Positions 26,435-35,269 of a DNA stretch of 64,000 nucleotides are shown here, in pieces. How positions within the stretch are numbered: the stretch's first letter is position 1; each line of letters opens with the position of its first letter. Source of the stretch: Luteolibacter ambystomatis (GTDB lineage: Bacteria > Verrucomicrobiota > Verrucomicrobiia > Verrucomicrobiales > Akkermansiaceae); contig NZ_CP073100.1 in assembly GCF_018137965.1 (NCBI RefSeq), positions 5,219,754-5,283,753 on the forward strand, read 5' to 3'. A model generated the notes under the pieces. It made no database searches and was not told where the DNA came from. It was given only the letters and a program-made list of their open reading frames with translations. The position numbers and the translations under genes are program-made.

Positions 26435-29386
26435 ATGTTTCGATTTCACATTCTTTTGATGGGCTTGTTGGGTGGACTTGGCTCGGCGCAGGCCGGGGCC
26501 GAAACCGTGCGGATCGGCAACGATCTGGTGCAGCGCGAACTGACTTTCGATGGCAAGGTCTGGCGGACCACGAAGTTCATCGCCGGGACCGAGTCACTGG
26601 AGACGCAGAGCGATGAATTCCACATCCGCATGATGGATGACGCGGAGTTCACGGTGGCGGACTTCGTGGCGGAGGGAAAACCGGTTGAGACCAAGGACGG
26701 CAAAACCTCGGTCTGGACGGTGCGGTATCATCCCGCTGCGGGTGACAAGGTCGCGGCCATCCCCGCCACGGTGACGGTTCGCTATACCGCGACTCCCGGC
26801 GAGCGCTTCATCCGTAAGGCGGTGGCATTGGAATATTCCGCTGAGGCGACCGTGGATCGTCTGGAGGTCGAGCGCTTTTCCGCGAAGGGCGATGCCACCC
26901 GCGGCGGTCGCGGCGAGCCGGTGTTCCTCGGTGACCGTTGGTTCTTTGGCCTCGAATATCCCGCCGGTCACAGCCGCCACACCGATGGCAACACCCCCGA
27001 GCCGGACAAGCATCACTATGAGCTGGTAGGAAACTACAGTTTCGTGGACCTGCAAGGTCGCGACAAGGACGCGAAGGGGCGTCCGGGTCTCATCCGCCTG
27101 TTCCATTTCCCCGGCTATGCGGTGAAGAACGGCACCACCTGGCAGATCGTCAGCAAGACCGCGGTCGCCGGTGGCGGTGCGGCGGGGCCGGTGGTTGATC
27201 AGTTCAATGCTTACATCAAGACCATCGAGAAACCGGATCGCAGCTTCACGCACTACAACAACTGGTTCGACCCGGCGGGCAAGTCGCTCAAGGTCGACAG
27301 CTTCATCGCGATCTACAAGGACTTCGCCAAGGCGGTGAAGCCGTATGGCGTGAAGATCGATGCGATGGTGCCGGACGATGGATGGCAGGATCGCAAGTCG
27401 GTGTGGGAACCGGCTCAGCGCGATTTCCCCGGTGGCTTCACGGATCTGGTGAAACTCAGCGAGGCACTGAAGAGGGAAGGCACGGAGCTTGGTCTGTGGC
27501 TGGCGCTGGATGGCACCAACACCGATATCAAGTGGGGCGAGAGCCAGGGCTACGTGCGGGCGAAGGCGAATCCGTATTTTTCACGCTACTTCGCGCACTA
27601 CTCGCTGAGCCATCCGGCCTATCAGGAGTTGCTGCGCAAGCAGCTCGTCCGCTTGGCGGGGGAGGGCAAGGTCGGCTACTTCAAGCATGACTTCAACCAC
27701 CTTTCGGATATTGGCGAGGGCAACGGCCATCCGCCGACCGACCGCCACGGCCATGAGGCGAACGTGGACGCGATGATCTCGCTTTTGAAAGCGACACGCG
27801 GGGCGAATCCGCAGGTTTATCAGAACCTCACCAACTGGATGTGGTTCTCGCCATGGTGGCTGATGCACGGCGACGCGTTGTGGATGCTGGCGGGCGACGA
27901 TGGAGCGAATGGCAACTGGCCGGAGCTTTCCGTGCGGAACATGGCCACCACCGACCGCGATACCTTCCTGTGGCGCATGTGGGGAGATGCGAAGGACCGT
28001 CCGCTGGTGCCGATCTCCCGCCTGATGACCCACGGCATCATTCTGAACGAGAAGCACCAGCTCGAAGGACCCGGTGATGGAGTCCGCGAATGGGCGGACC
28101 ACGTGATGATGTACTATGGACGTGGTATCCAGATGAAGGAGTGGTACATCACGCCGAAGACCGCCACGCCGGAACACTGGAAGGCGCTGGGGACCATCCA
28201 CCGCTGGGCGGAGAGGAATTTCAAGGCGCTGGCGAAGACCGAGTATGTCGGGGGGCGTCCGGACGAGGGCCATGTTTACGGTTACATCGGTTGGGATGGC
28301 TCCCACGGCGTACTGGTGACGCGGAATCCCTCCGCTGAAACGCAGACGTTGGAAATTCCATCGCCGTTCACCTCCGGCGAGATTCGCTCCCGGGTGGTGT
28401 TTCCCTATCATGCGGATGGAGCGCCGGTGAAGAGGGATGGCGGCACGATCCGCGTCGAGGTTCCCGGCTACCAGACCCTCGCCGTGGAGTTCGATCCGGG
28501 CGGCTCCAAGACGGTTGCCGCGCTTTCCGCCGTGCCGACGAAGGTTTCCGGCAAGGAAGCGTCCGCCATCGTGCCCTCGGATGTCAAAGGCCGCGTGGAG
28601 GTGCTGGTCATCGGTTATCCGGATCTCCCGGAGGTGAAGATCAACGGCCAGGTGGCCACTCCGCTCCGCACCAGCAAGGCGCGGCTCAATCCTTTCCCCG
28701 GCTATGCCCGCGCGGGCATGCCGAGCGACAAGGCGCGCACCTGGACGATGGGGTCCTTTGATGTGAAGTCTTCCATCGGCAAGGAAGTTCGTGTTTCGCT
28801 GGCAGATACGGATGGCAAGGAAGGAACCGCCGAGGCATGGTTGTTGGTCGAGCGGGCGGGCAAGGATGCTTCATTTCCCGAAGCCACGGTGCCATGGGCC
28901 ATTGACGCGGGGCTGCGCAGCCAGACGGTGCGCTTGATCGCGGAGTCTCCGGTGACGGCTGTCCAAACGGCGTCGCGTGCCCTCACTCCGGCGGAACTTT
29001 CCGGCATCAAGGCGGCGAAGCTGACGGTCGGACTGTTCGGAGTGAACGACCGAACGTCCGGGGTGAAGACTCTTTTCCTGAATGGCCGGAAACTCGTCGA
29101 GTTGCCAGTGGTGGGGGATGAATGGCAGAACCGGCCGTTCGATCTGGATGCGGAGGCGCTGAAGAGTCTGAAGGCATCCAACACGATCGAAATCCGCCGC
29201 TCGACCGCGGAGGACAAGTTCAAGTTCCGTGGTGCCCGTCTGCGGGTGCAGCTCGCGGATGGATCATGGGTCCAGTCTTCCGCGCAAACCGGCACCCAGA
29301 CGACCGACAAGGACTGGGCGTTTTTCGAGGGCGAGGCATTCGTGTCGAAGGAAGCGTCCGCGCCGGTGACGCTGGACTTCAAGTGA
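26435..29386 (+). CDS. Secreted melibiase-like (GH36/GH27-clan) glycoside hydrolase
   Basis: A 983-residue exported enzyme, probably releasing alpha-linked sugar from polysaccharides. A signal peptide covers about 1-23 (MFRFHILLMGLLGGLGSAQA). A beta-sandwich N domain leads to a TIM barrel that resembles alpha-galactosidases: MVPDDGWQDRKSVWEP near 310, GYFKHDFNH with the candidate nucleophile Asp near 418, and WMLAGDDGA near 487 as the candidate acid. Beta-rich domains follow, including one that may bind carbohydrate. The ATG at 26435 is chosen over a TTG at 26420. It is too divergent to name a substrate. Confidence 0.75.
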   Translation: MFRFHILLMGLLGGLGSAQAGAETVRIGNDLVQRELTFDGKVWRTTKFIAGTESLETQSDEFHIRMMDDAEFTVADFVAEGKPVETKDGKTSVWTVRYHPAAGDKVAAIPATVTVRYTATPGERFIRKAVALEYSAEATVDRLEVERFSAKGDATRGGRGEPVFLGDRWFFGLEYPAGHSRHTDGNTPEPDKHHYELVGNYSFVDLQGRDKDAKGRPGLIRLFHFPGYAVKNGTTWQIVSKTAVAGGGAAGPVVDQFNAYIKTIEKPDRSFTHYNNWFDPAGKSLKVDSFIAIYKDFAKAVKPYGVKIDAMVPDDGWQDRKSVWEPAQRDFPGGFTDLVKLSEALKREGTELGLWLALDGTNTDIKWGESQGYVRAKANPYFSRYFAHYSLSHPAYQELLRKQLVRLAGEGKVGYFKHDFNHLSDIGEGNGHPPTDRHGHEANVDAMISLLKATRGANPQVYQNLTNWMWFSPWWLMHGDALWMLAGDDGANGNWPELSVRNMATTDRDTFLWRMWGDAKDRPLVPISRLMTHGIILNEKHQLEGPGDGVREWADHVMMYYGRGIQMKEWYITPKTATPEHWKALGTIHRWAERNFKALAKTEYVGGRPDEGHVYGYIGWDGSHGVLVTRNPSAETQTLEIPSPFTSGEIRSRVVFPYHADGAPVKRDGGTIRVEVPGYQTLAVEFDPGGSKTVAALSAVPTKVSGKEASAIVPSDVKGRVEVLVIGYPDLPEVKINGQVATPLRTSKARLNPFPGYARAGMPSDKARTWTMGSFDVKSSIGKEVRVSLADTDGKEGTAEAWLLVERAGKDASFPEATVPWAIDAGLRSQTVRLIAESPVTAVQTASRALTPAELSGIKAAKLTVGLFGVNDRTSGVKTLFLNGRKLVELPVVGDEWQNRPFDLDAEALKSLKASNTIEIRRSTAEDKFKFRGARLRVQLADGSWVQSSAQTGTQTTDKDWAFFEGEAFVSKEASAPVTLDFK

Positions 29387-29408
29387 CATGCGCCAACGTT
29401 TGGGTGCG

Positions 29409-29630
29409 CTACTTCTGTTTCACCCCCATGACGACGACTACAACTCCCGCGGCAAGGACGGCTCCGCCGATCCACGGCGAGACGCGGTAGGTCACCGGCT
29501 CCTTGGCACTCAGGCGAACGTCCCCCACCTCGATGCGGGCGGTTTCCTTGGTGGTGGTGAATCCCTTGTAGGTAAGCAACACCGCTCCCACGATGATGAG
29601 AATCACTCCCAGAATGGTTTGGCCTTTCAT
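29409..29630 (-). CDS. DUF3185-like small membrane protein
   Basis: A 73-residue protein with two transmembrane helices (about 4-22 and 52-69) flanking a short beta-rich loop (TARIEVGDVRLSAKEPVTY). The pattern matches DUF3185. It converges with the melibiase-like gene and is divergent from the GH25-like gene. Function unknown. Confidence 0.72.
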   Translation of the reverse strand: MKGQTILGVILIIVGAVLLTYKGFTTTKETARIEVGDVRLSAKEPVTYRVSPWIGGAVLAAGVVVVVMGVKQK

Positions 29631-29737
29631 GGTTCTCTAACATCACCCCGATTTCTTCGGAATCCAGTGGAAATCGAAACAGGCCGGTTTCCACTTCGAC
29701 AGCAGCCTTCCGATGGGGCAGGATGGAGCGCAAACGC

Positions 29738-30604
29738 ATGAAAAAGCTCCTGCTGCTCATCCCCCTTGCGGGGCTCCTCACCCAGTGCGGCGGCGGTGGT
29801 TCCGCCGGCATTCCCTCGCCGCGCCATCCGCAGATCATCAATGTCTCCGGCTACGATCCGAAGGAAAAGCAACGGGCGGGCCGCTCCTATTCCGAGCATG
29901 ACGTTTCCGCTCTCCGTGCGAACGGAGCCCAGGGACTGATCGCCCGCTGCGGCAAGGGCGGCGTGCTCGATACGAAGTGCGCCGATTTCCTCGCCTCCGC
30001 GGACCGCGCCGGGATGCTGGTGGGTGCCTATTACCGCCTTCAGAACCACGTGGACGCCGCCGCGCAGGCCGACCAGTTCGTCACGCGCATGCAGCAGATC
30101 GCGCGGGGCCGTTCCTGGCGCACCGGCCGCATGCTGTTGTGCGGGGATTTCGATGCGAACTCCCGCCTTTCCGACATCACCCGCTTCATCGACCGCGTGG
30201 AATCCCGCACCGGGGTGACGCCCGTCATTTATCTGGAGAACAGCGAGCACCTGAAGCTGATGCTGCGTTCCGCCGATTCCGCCACGAAGGCGAAACTACG
30301 GCGTTCACCGTACTGGGTGGCGCTCTACTCGCACGAGAGCGGTGCGGGCCGGATCTTCCCGGCGCCGGGGAATCCGGAAGGCCTGGTGAAGCAGTATGAC
30401 GTCTGGCACGACTGGACGCTGTGGCAGTATGCCGGTGTCGATTGGCAGCGCGGTCGTTCCGTGCCGAAGCATTATTCGCACGGCCGTTTCCGCTCCGGTC
30501 CGTATTTCGGCAGCCTCGACCGCCCGGTGGAGCGCAATGTCTTCAACGGCAGCTCCGGCGAACTGGCCGGATTCTGGGCGCGCCATGGCATGGCCGCCCA
30601 TTGA
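29738..30604 (+). CDS. Lipoprotein with GH25-like muramidase domain
   Basis: Probably a lysozyme-type cell-wall hydrolase held in the outer or inner membrane. The ATG at 29738 starts a lipoprotein signal MKKLLLLIPLAGLLTQC with lipobox LLTQC. The 289-residue product has the GH25 start-like INVSGYDPKEKQ, an internal MLLCGDFDANSRLSDITRF strand with acidic residues, VIYLENSEHL and WTLWQYAGVDW. These follow the GH25 barrel order but are divergent. A start at 29723 is also in frame. Confidence 0.75.
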   Translation: MKKLLLLIPLAGLLTQCGGGGSAGIPSPRHPQIINVSGYDPKEKQRAGRSYSEHDVSALRANGAQGLIARCGKGGVLDTKCADFLASADRAGMLVGAYYRLQNHVDAAAQADQFVTRMQQIARGRSWRTGRMLLCGDFDANSRLSDITRFIDRVESRTGVTPVIYLENSEHLKLMLRSADSATKAKLRRSPYWVALYSHESGAGRIFPAPGNPEGLVKQYDVWHDWTLWQYAGVDWQRGRSVPKHYSHGRFRSGPYFGSLDRPVERNVFNGSSGELAGFWARHGMAAH

Positions 30605-30650
30605 CAAGGAATTTGAACGGCGCGCCGGGCTGTGCTTGGTTAGGGACGCC

Positions 30651-31094
30651 ATGAACAAAATCGTCCCTCTCATCAGCTCCGGCATCGCCGGTCCGCTCGG
30701 CGTGCTCCATTTGCCGCGCCTGTGGCTCAAGGTTTCCCTCGCCTCCGTGGGCAAGCTCGCCGACGGCTATCCCGCCATTGGCAAGGGGTTCGACAAGATG
30801 GTCATCGACGCGCTGGGGCTTACCGAGGATGCCGTGACCGAATACGTGGATGAGCACCATCCCACTTATCCGCAGTTCGAGGAATGGATCATCGAGCAGA
30901 AAGGCTCGAAGACCGACGCGGCCACCATCGAGAAGCTCAACCGTGCGATCCGCGGCTACAACCACGGTGATGACACCCGCAGGTCGATCCTTACGGAAGC
31001 CGGTTTCGATGAGGACAAGCCGCCGTTCCTTGATGCGATCAACCTGAACAACCTCGAAGACTGGGCCGCGTTTCATGACGCGGAGCTGGATTGA
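30651..31094 (+). CDS. DUF5069 family protein
   Basis: A 147-residue soluble protein. The GVLHLPRLWLKVSLASVGKL segment and the C-terminal helices fit DUF5069, a family seen mostly in Verrucomicrobiota and relatives. No catalytic motif is apparent. It is 46 bp downstream of the GH25-like gene and converges with glgB across a hairpin. Function unknown. Confidence 0.75.
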   Translation: MNKIVPLISSGIAGPLGVLHLPRLWLKVSLASVGKLADGYPAIGKGFDKMVIDALGLTEDAVTEYVDEHHPTYPQFEEWIIEQKGSKTDAATIEKLNRAIRGYNHGDDTRRSILTEAGFDEDKPPFLDAINLNNLEDWAAFHDAELD

Positions 31095-31100
31095 AGAATC

Positions 31101-31127
31101 GTGGCGGTGGTTGGAAACCGCCGCCAC
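31101..31127. terminator. Bidirectional hairpin between DUF5069 gene and glgB
   Basis: GTGGCGG...CCGCCAC forms a stable stem with minor mismatches. It lies between convergent genes (stops at 31094 and 31132). The same stem core occurs at 33715-33742 and 36366-36389, also between convergent genes. No long T-run is present. Confidence 0.6.
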
Positions 31128-31131
31128 GGAT

Positions 31132-33117
31132 TCACTTCGCGAACACCAGAGCGGTGCGCGCGGGAGTATAAACACTCAGCTTGCCTTCCTCATCGACCGG
31201 ATACGCGATGGTCCGGTCGATGCGGCCTTGTCCGCCGAACTCCACGGCATCGGTGTCGAGCACCAGATGGTAGTCGCCGCCCTTCGCGACCGGCAGGCGG
31301 TAGTCTGGGATCGAGCGGTCCACGGACAGATTGATCACGAAGATCAGGTTGCCGCGCTCGGCGCAGATCACCTTGTTCTCAAGGTCGAGGTTGAGGAGGT
31401 TCGCCTGCGGGGTGGCGAGCAGATGGTGGTGGTCCGCGAGTCCGATCAGGGCGCGGTCGAAGGCGGCGAGCCATTTGTATTTGAGATCGGGGTTGTCCAC
31501 CAGCGACCACTGGCGGCGGCAGTGGTGGAACGACCAGCCATTGCCCTCGCGCGGGAAATCGAGCCACTCGGGATGGCCGAACTCATTGCCCATGAAGTTC
31601 AGCCAGCCCTCGCCGCCGAAGGCCAAGGTGATCAGGCGGATGATCTTGTGCAGGGCGATGCCGCGTTCGATCACCGGATCGGGATCCTCGACCGCCATGT
31701 GCCAGTACATTTCCTTGTCCATCAGCCAGAAGGCGAGGGTCTTGTCCCCCACCAAGGCCTGGTCATGGCTCTCGGCGTAGGCGATGGTGGCTTCGCCGTG
31801 GCGGCGGTTGGTCACGACATTCCAGAGTTGGCTGAGGTCCCAGCCTTCGTCGGGGATCTCCTTGAGCAGCTTGATCCAGTGGTCCGGCAATCCCATCGCG
31901 AGGCGATGGGTGAATCCGACTCCGCCTTCCTCCACCGGCCGGCACAGGCCCGGCATGCCGGACATGTCCTCCGCCACGATGATCGCGCCGGGCTTGAGAC
32001 GGTGGATCAGGGTGGTGGCGAGCTGGAGGTAGAGGATCGAGTCCTCGTCGGCATCGCCGCCGAAGTAGTCGTCATAGCTGTTGAAGGCTTTCGCGCCGTG
32101 GGAGTGGTAGAGCATCGAGGTCACGCCATCGAAGCGGAAGCCGTCGAAATGGAACTCCTCCAGCCACCAGCGCAGGTTGGAGAGCAGGAACTGGCGGACC
32201 TCCGGGCGGGCGTAGTCGAAGCACTTCGAATCCCACTGCGGATGATCGCCGCGGCCTCCGGCGTGGAAATACTGGTTTCCGGAGCCATCGAAGTCATTGA
32301 GACCTTCCGCCATGTTTTTCACGGCATGGGAATGGACCACGTCCAGCAGCACCGCGATGCCCAGGCCATGGGCGGTATCGACCAGATACTTCAGGTCATC
32401 CGGCGTGCCGCTGCGTGAGGTGACGCCGAAGAACGAGGACACGTGGTAGCCGAAGGAGCCATAGTAGGGATGCTCCTGCACGGCCATGAGCTGCACCGTG
32501 TTGTAGCCGCCTGTCTTGATCCGCGGCAGCACCTGATCGGCGAATTCGCGGTAGGTGTGGACCCGGCCTTCCTCACCGGACATGCCGACATGGGCCTCGT
32601 AGATGAAAGGGGATTTGACCGTGGCGGGATCGAAGGAGTGCTGCCAGACGTAAGGTTGCGGCGGACTCCATATCTGGCCGGAGTAGTCGTGGGTCACCGG
32701 GTCCTGCACCGCGCGGCGGATGCAGGCGGGGATGCGGTCGCGGCGGGAACCGTCCGCTCCCGTCACATGCAGCTTCACCCGCTGGCCGTGGCCGAGCGTG
32801 TCCGCGGGCAGGCGAAGCTGCCAGATGCCGCCGGTGGACTGCACCAGAGGATGAGTGTCGCGGCTCCAGCGGTTGAAATCGCCGATCAACGAGACCGCTT
32901 TGGCCTTCGGAGCCCACTCGCGGACGATCCAGCTTTTCGATGAGTCCTGCCAGTGGATGCCGGTGAATTTATGACCGGTGGCGTAGGCGGCGAGCGAACC
33001 CGTTTGGTTCTCGATGCCTTTGAGCGTGTCCCGGAAGCGGTTCAGGCGGCGGCGGATCGCGTCTTCGTGGGGCTTCAGCCAAGGGTCGTTATGAACCAAC
33101 AGCGGGATTTCGCTCAT
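31132..33117 (-). CDS. glgB: 1,4-alpha-glucan branching enzyme (GH13, eukaryote-like subfamily)
   Basis: Makes alpha-1,6 branches in glycogen. It has 661 residues: a CBM48 domain (about 60-160, EWAPKAKAVSLIGDFNRW), the GH13 barrel and a C-terminal beta-domain. Catalytic motifs are DGFRFDGVTSM (nucleophile Asp), IVAEDMSG (acid Glu) and AESHDQ. VTSMLYHSHG is typical of GH13_8, the plant/animal-type branching enzymes, rather than E. coli GlgB. It stands alone without other glg genes in the window. Confidence 0.95.
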   Translation of the reverse strand: MSEIPLLVHNDPWLKPHEDAIRRRLNRFRDTLKGIENQTGSLAAYATGHKFTGIHWQDSSKSWIVREWAPKAKAVSLIGDFNRWSRDTHPLVQSTGGIWQLRLPADTLGHGQRVKLHVTGADGSRRDRIPACIRRAVQDPVTHDYSGQIWSPPQPYVWQHSFDPATVKSPFIYEAHVGMSGEEGRVHTYREFADQVLPRIKTGGYNTVQLMAVQEHPYYGSFGYHVSSFFGVTSRSGTPDDLKYLVDTAHGLGIAVLLDVVHSHAVKNMAEGLNDFDGSGNQYFHAGGRGDHPQWDSKCFDYARPEVRQFLLSNLRWWLEEFHFDGFRFDGVTSMLYHSHGAKAFNSYDDYFGGDADEDSILYLQLATTLIHRLKPGAIIVAEDMSGMPGLCRPVEEGGVGFTHRLAMGLPDHWIKLLKEIPDEGWDLSQLWNVVTNRRHGEATIAYAESHDQALVGDKTLAFWLMDKEMYWHMAVEDPDPVIERGIALHKIIRLITLAFGGEGWLNFMGNEFGHPEWLDFPREGNGWSFHHCRRQWSLVDNPDLKYKWLAAFDRALIGLADHHHLLATPQANLLNLDLENKVICAERGNLIFVINLSVDRSIPDYRLPVAKGGDYHLVLDTDAVEFGGQGRIDRTIAYPVDEEGKLSVYTPARTALVFAK

Positions 33118-33247
33118 GCGCCCTCACTCTTGCTCATAGCGTGCCACAAGAAAGACGAAACGCCGTATTTTTACGGACTGATTTTCCTTACGGAATTCAA
33201 TCTTTAGTAACTAGAGTAGAAAAATCATTAAAATAATCATTAGTGAA

Positions 33248-33276
33248 TTGACAATATTAGTCATGAATCTTATCCA
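33248..33276 (+). promoter_or_regulatory. Sigma-70-like promoter for the 126-residue hypothetical gene
   Basis: TTGACA at 33248-33253 and TATCCA at 33271-33276 are separated by 17 bp within an AT-rich island (about 33160-33270). A short hairpin GTGCC-GCGAA-GGCAC follows at about 33282-33296, just before the ATG at 33307, and might affect translation. Confidence 0.55.
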
Positions 33277-33306
33277 AGGGCGTGCCGCGAAGGCACCCAA
33301 GACGAA

Positions 33307-33687
33307 ATGATCGCGAAGTCCTACCTGCTGCCAGACACCCGCAGCCTGGAACCAGAGCTTTCCCTTGAGGGAGGCTGGGATTCCCGGGCGGTGTCCGATC
33401 TCATCCGTAGAAAGAGCTCTTACGATCGCACTCCGGCTTGCCTGTTCCTCGGTCGTAGGGAGGCCGCGCTGCTGCGCGGGCACCTCTCGGCGGCCTTCGG
33501 TTCGAATGCCGTGGCGACCTTGAAGAGCACCTACTACATGGGCCTCGAAGTGGTGGAGATCGATTGCGATTCCTTCGTCTACGTCGGCGGTCGGAAAACC
33601 GTCCGCACGCTCCAGGATCCCATCGCGCGGCGCCCGGCGTGGCGCGATGCGGATGAGGAGGGGCTGTGGCGGCTCCGGCTGGCCTGA
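33307..33687 (+). CDS. Hypothetical protein
   Basis: A 126-residue soluble protein without a recognised domain. It is basic in the middle (DLIRRKSSYDRTPACLFLGRREAALLRG) and ends with beta-strands (YYMGLEVVEIDCDSFVYVGG). It has a credible promoter upstream and a strong terminator downstream, so it is likely a genuine single-gene unit. The AT-rich upstream island differs from the surrounding DNA. Confidence 0.65.
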   Translation: MIAKSYLLPDTRSLEPELSLEGGWDSRAVSDLIRRKSSYDRTPACLFLGRREAALLRGHLSAAFGSNAVATLKSTYYMGLEVVEIDCDSFVYVGGRKTVRTLQDPIARRPAWRDADEEGLWRLRLA

Positions 33688-33714
33688 CGTTTTTCCTTTA
33701 TCCGGTGGTTCGTT

Positions 33715-33750
33715 GGTGGCGGTTCCTGGCGGGACCGCCACCGCTTTTTT
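33715..33750 (+). terminator. Rho-independent terminator after the hypothetical gene
   Basis: A perfect 12-bp stem GGTGGCGGTTCC/GGGACCGCCACC (G-U/loop TGGC) is followed by GC and TTTTTT at 33745-33750. It lies between convergent genes and probably serves both directions. Confidence 0.9.
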
Positions 33751-34274
33751 CAGCTCACGCGGGCGAGGATCCAGAGGAGATCGGAGAGGCGGTTGAAATA
33801 GAGACGGACTTCCTGCGGCACCCGTTCGCCGGATTCGTGGAGCGCCAGCACGGCGCGTTCCGCCCGGCGGGCGATGGTACGGGCGAAGTCCATCCCGGCC
33901 CGGGCCATGGAGCCTTCCGCGCCCGGACGTGCCCAACCGGTGAAGCGCACCCCGCGGGCTTCGTGCTCCTTGGCGATGGTTTCCAGGGCCGTGACATCTT
34001 CCGGGTGGACGGCGGCGTAGCCTTTTTCGCGATAGCGTTCCTCGTCCTCGGGCAGGCAGGCGATCTGCCCCATCAGGCCGACAAGCTTTTCCTGGATGTC
34101 GTCGATGATCGAGAGCGCTTCATCGGTGGGACCGGCCGCGCGGGCGAGGCCGAGTGCGGCATTCAGCTCATCCACCAACCCCAGTGCATCGACGCGCAGC
34201 GAAGTCTTCGCGATGCGCTTGCCGAACAGGAGATCCGTCTGTCCCTCGTCGCCACGACCGGTGATGATGCTCAT
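33750..34274 (-). CDS. PduO-type cob(I)alamin adenosyltransferase
   Basis: Transfers the adenosyl group of ATP to cob(I)alamin to make coenzyme B12. It has 174 residues from the ATG at 34274. The N terminus SIITGRGDEGQTDLLFGKR is the ATP-binding loop, LVDELNAALGLA is helical core, and SMARAGMDFARTIARRAERAV with FNRLSDLLWILAR is the conserved C-terminal active-site helix. The frame is open upstream to 34361 but crosses the TTCGTG repeat, so the shorter start is preferred. No cobalamin riboswitch was seen. Confidence 0.92.
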   Translation of the reverse strand: MSIITGRGDEGQTDLLFGKRIAKTSLRVDALGLVDELNAALGLARAAGPTDEALSIIDDIQEKLVGLMGQIACLPEDEERYREKGYAAVHPEDVTALETIAKEHEARGVRFTGWARPGAEGSMARAGMDFARTIARRAERAVLALHESGERVPQEVRLYFNRLSDLLWILARVS

Positions 34275-34340
34275 GGCGGAGGTTGCGGGAAGCGATGAGC
34301 AGGAAGCAACCGCGAATGGCCAATAGGCGTCTGATAAAAA

Positions 34341-34370
34341 TTCGTGTCCATTCGTGTGCATTCGTGGTTC
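34341..34370. repeat. Three direct 10-bp units of TTCGTGnnnn
   Basis: Units start at 34341, 34351 and 34361 and read TTCGTGTCCA, TTCGTGTGCA and TTCGTGGTTC. It lies in the divergent gap between the adenosyltransferase gene and queE. It matches the TTCGTG motif cluster at 3500-3525 in motif and spacing. Confidence 0.75.
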
Positions 34371-34411
34371 CTCATTCCCGCAGCCGGAATCCCGGCCTAG
34401 ATTTCCCGCGG

Positions 34412-35164
34412 ATGAAACTGGCGAAGCTGAACGACGGACCGGAACTGTTCTTCACCCTGCAGGGCGAGGGCATCTCCGCCGGGCTGCCCGCGGTCTTCGT
34501 CCGCTCCTCGCGCTGCAACCTCCACTGCCACTGGTGCGACACCGACCACACCTGGAACTTCGTTGGCACGGCGTGGACCCACGAGAAGGACGGCACTCCG
34601 GGCTATGAGAAGCATCGCAAGGAGGACGTGACCTTTGAAATGGCTCCGGAAGCCATCGCGGAGCGGGTGGCGGCGTTTCCGTGCCGCCGCGTGGTGCTCA
34701 CCGGCGGCGAACCGCTGATCCAGCAGGACGGTTGGCTGGAACTGATCGCGGCACTGCGGCGGCGCGATCCGGCGTATGTGTTCGAGGTGGAAACCAATGG
34801 CACGATGGCTCCGTCCGCGGACTTCGCGGAGGTGGTGAACCAGTTCAACGTGTCGCCGAAGCTGTCGAATTCCGGCATGGCCACCTCGATGCGGTTGAAG
34901 CCGGAGGTGCTCCGGCTCCTCGCGGAGACAGGCAAGGCTTGGTTCAAGTTCGTCATCGCCAGTCCGGCGGATTTGGACGAGGTGCTGGCGTTGGTGCAGG
35001 TGATGCCCCTGCCTCGCGAGCGGGTGCTGCTGATGCCGGAAGGGCGGACTCCCGCCGAGCTGGACCAGCGTGGGCCGTGGCTGGCGGACCTGTGCCGGGA
35101 CCATGGGTTCCGTTTCTGCGACCGGCTCCACGTCCGGCTCTGGGGCGACAAGCGCGGGGTCTGA
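34412..35164 (+). CDS. queE: 7-carboxy-7-deazaguanine synthase (radical SAM)
   Basis: Makes 7-carboxy-7-deazaguanine for queuosine biosynthesis. It has 250 residues. The radical SAM cluster motif is CNLHCHWC (CX3CX2C), preceded by FTLQGEG, which is typical of QueE. LTGGEPL and FEVETNGT are the SAM-binding strands, with FNVSPKLSNSG after. The N-terminal extension to 34283 is open but unlike the family; the ATG at 34412 is used. No other que genes are nearby. Confidence 0.94.
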   Translation: MKLAKLNDGPELFFTLQGEGISAGLPAVFVRSSRCNLHCHWCDTDHTWNFVGTAWTHEKDGTPGYEKHRKEDVTFEMAPEAIAERVAAFPCRRVVLTGGEPLIQQDGWLELIAALRRRDPAYVFEVETNGTMAPSADFAEVVNQFNVSPKLSNSGMATSMRLKPEVLRLLAETGKAWFKFVIASPADLDEVLALVQVMPLPRERVLLMPEGRTPAELDQRGPWLADLCRDHGFRFCDRLHVRLWGDKRGV

Positions 35165-35269
35165 ATCCTTGGAATTCAGGGCGTTTGGCAGCAGGGGGTT
35201 GATTTTTACGCTGATTTTCCGCAACCTGCGGATCGCGCCGGGGTTTCTCCCGGTGAATCGCCTCCGCCC

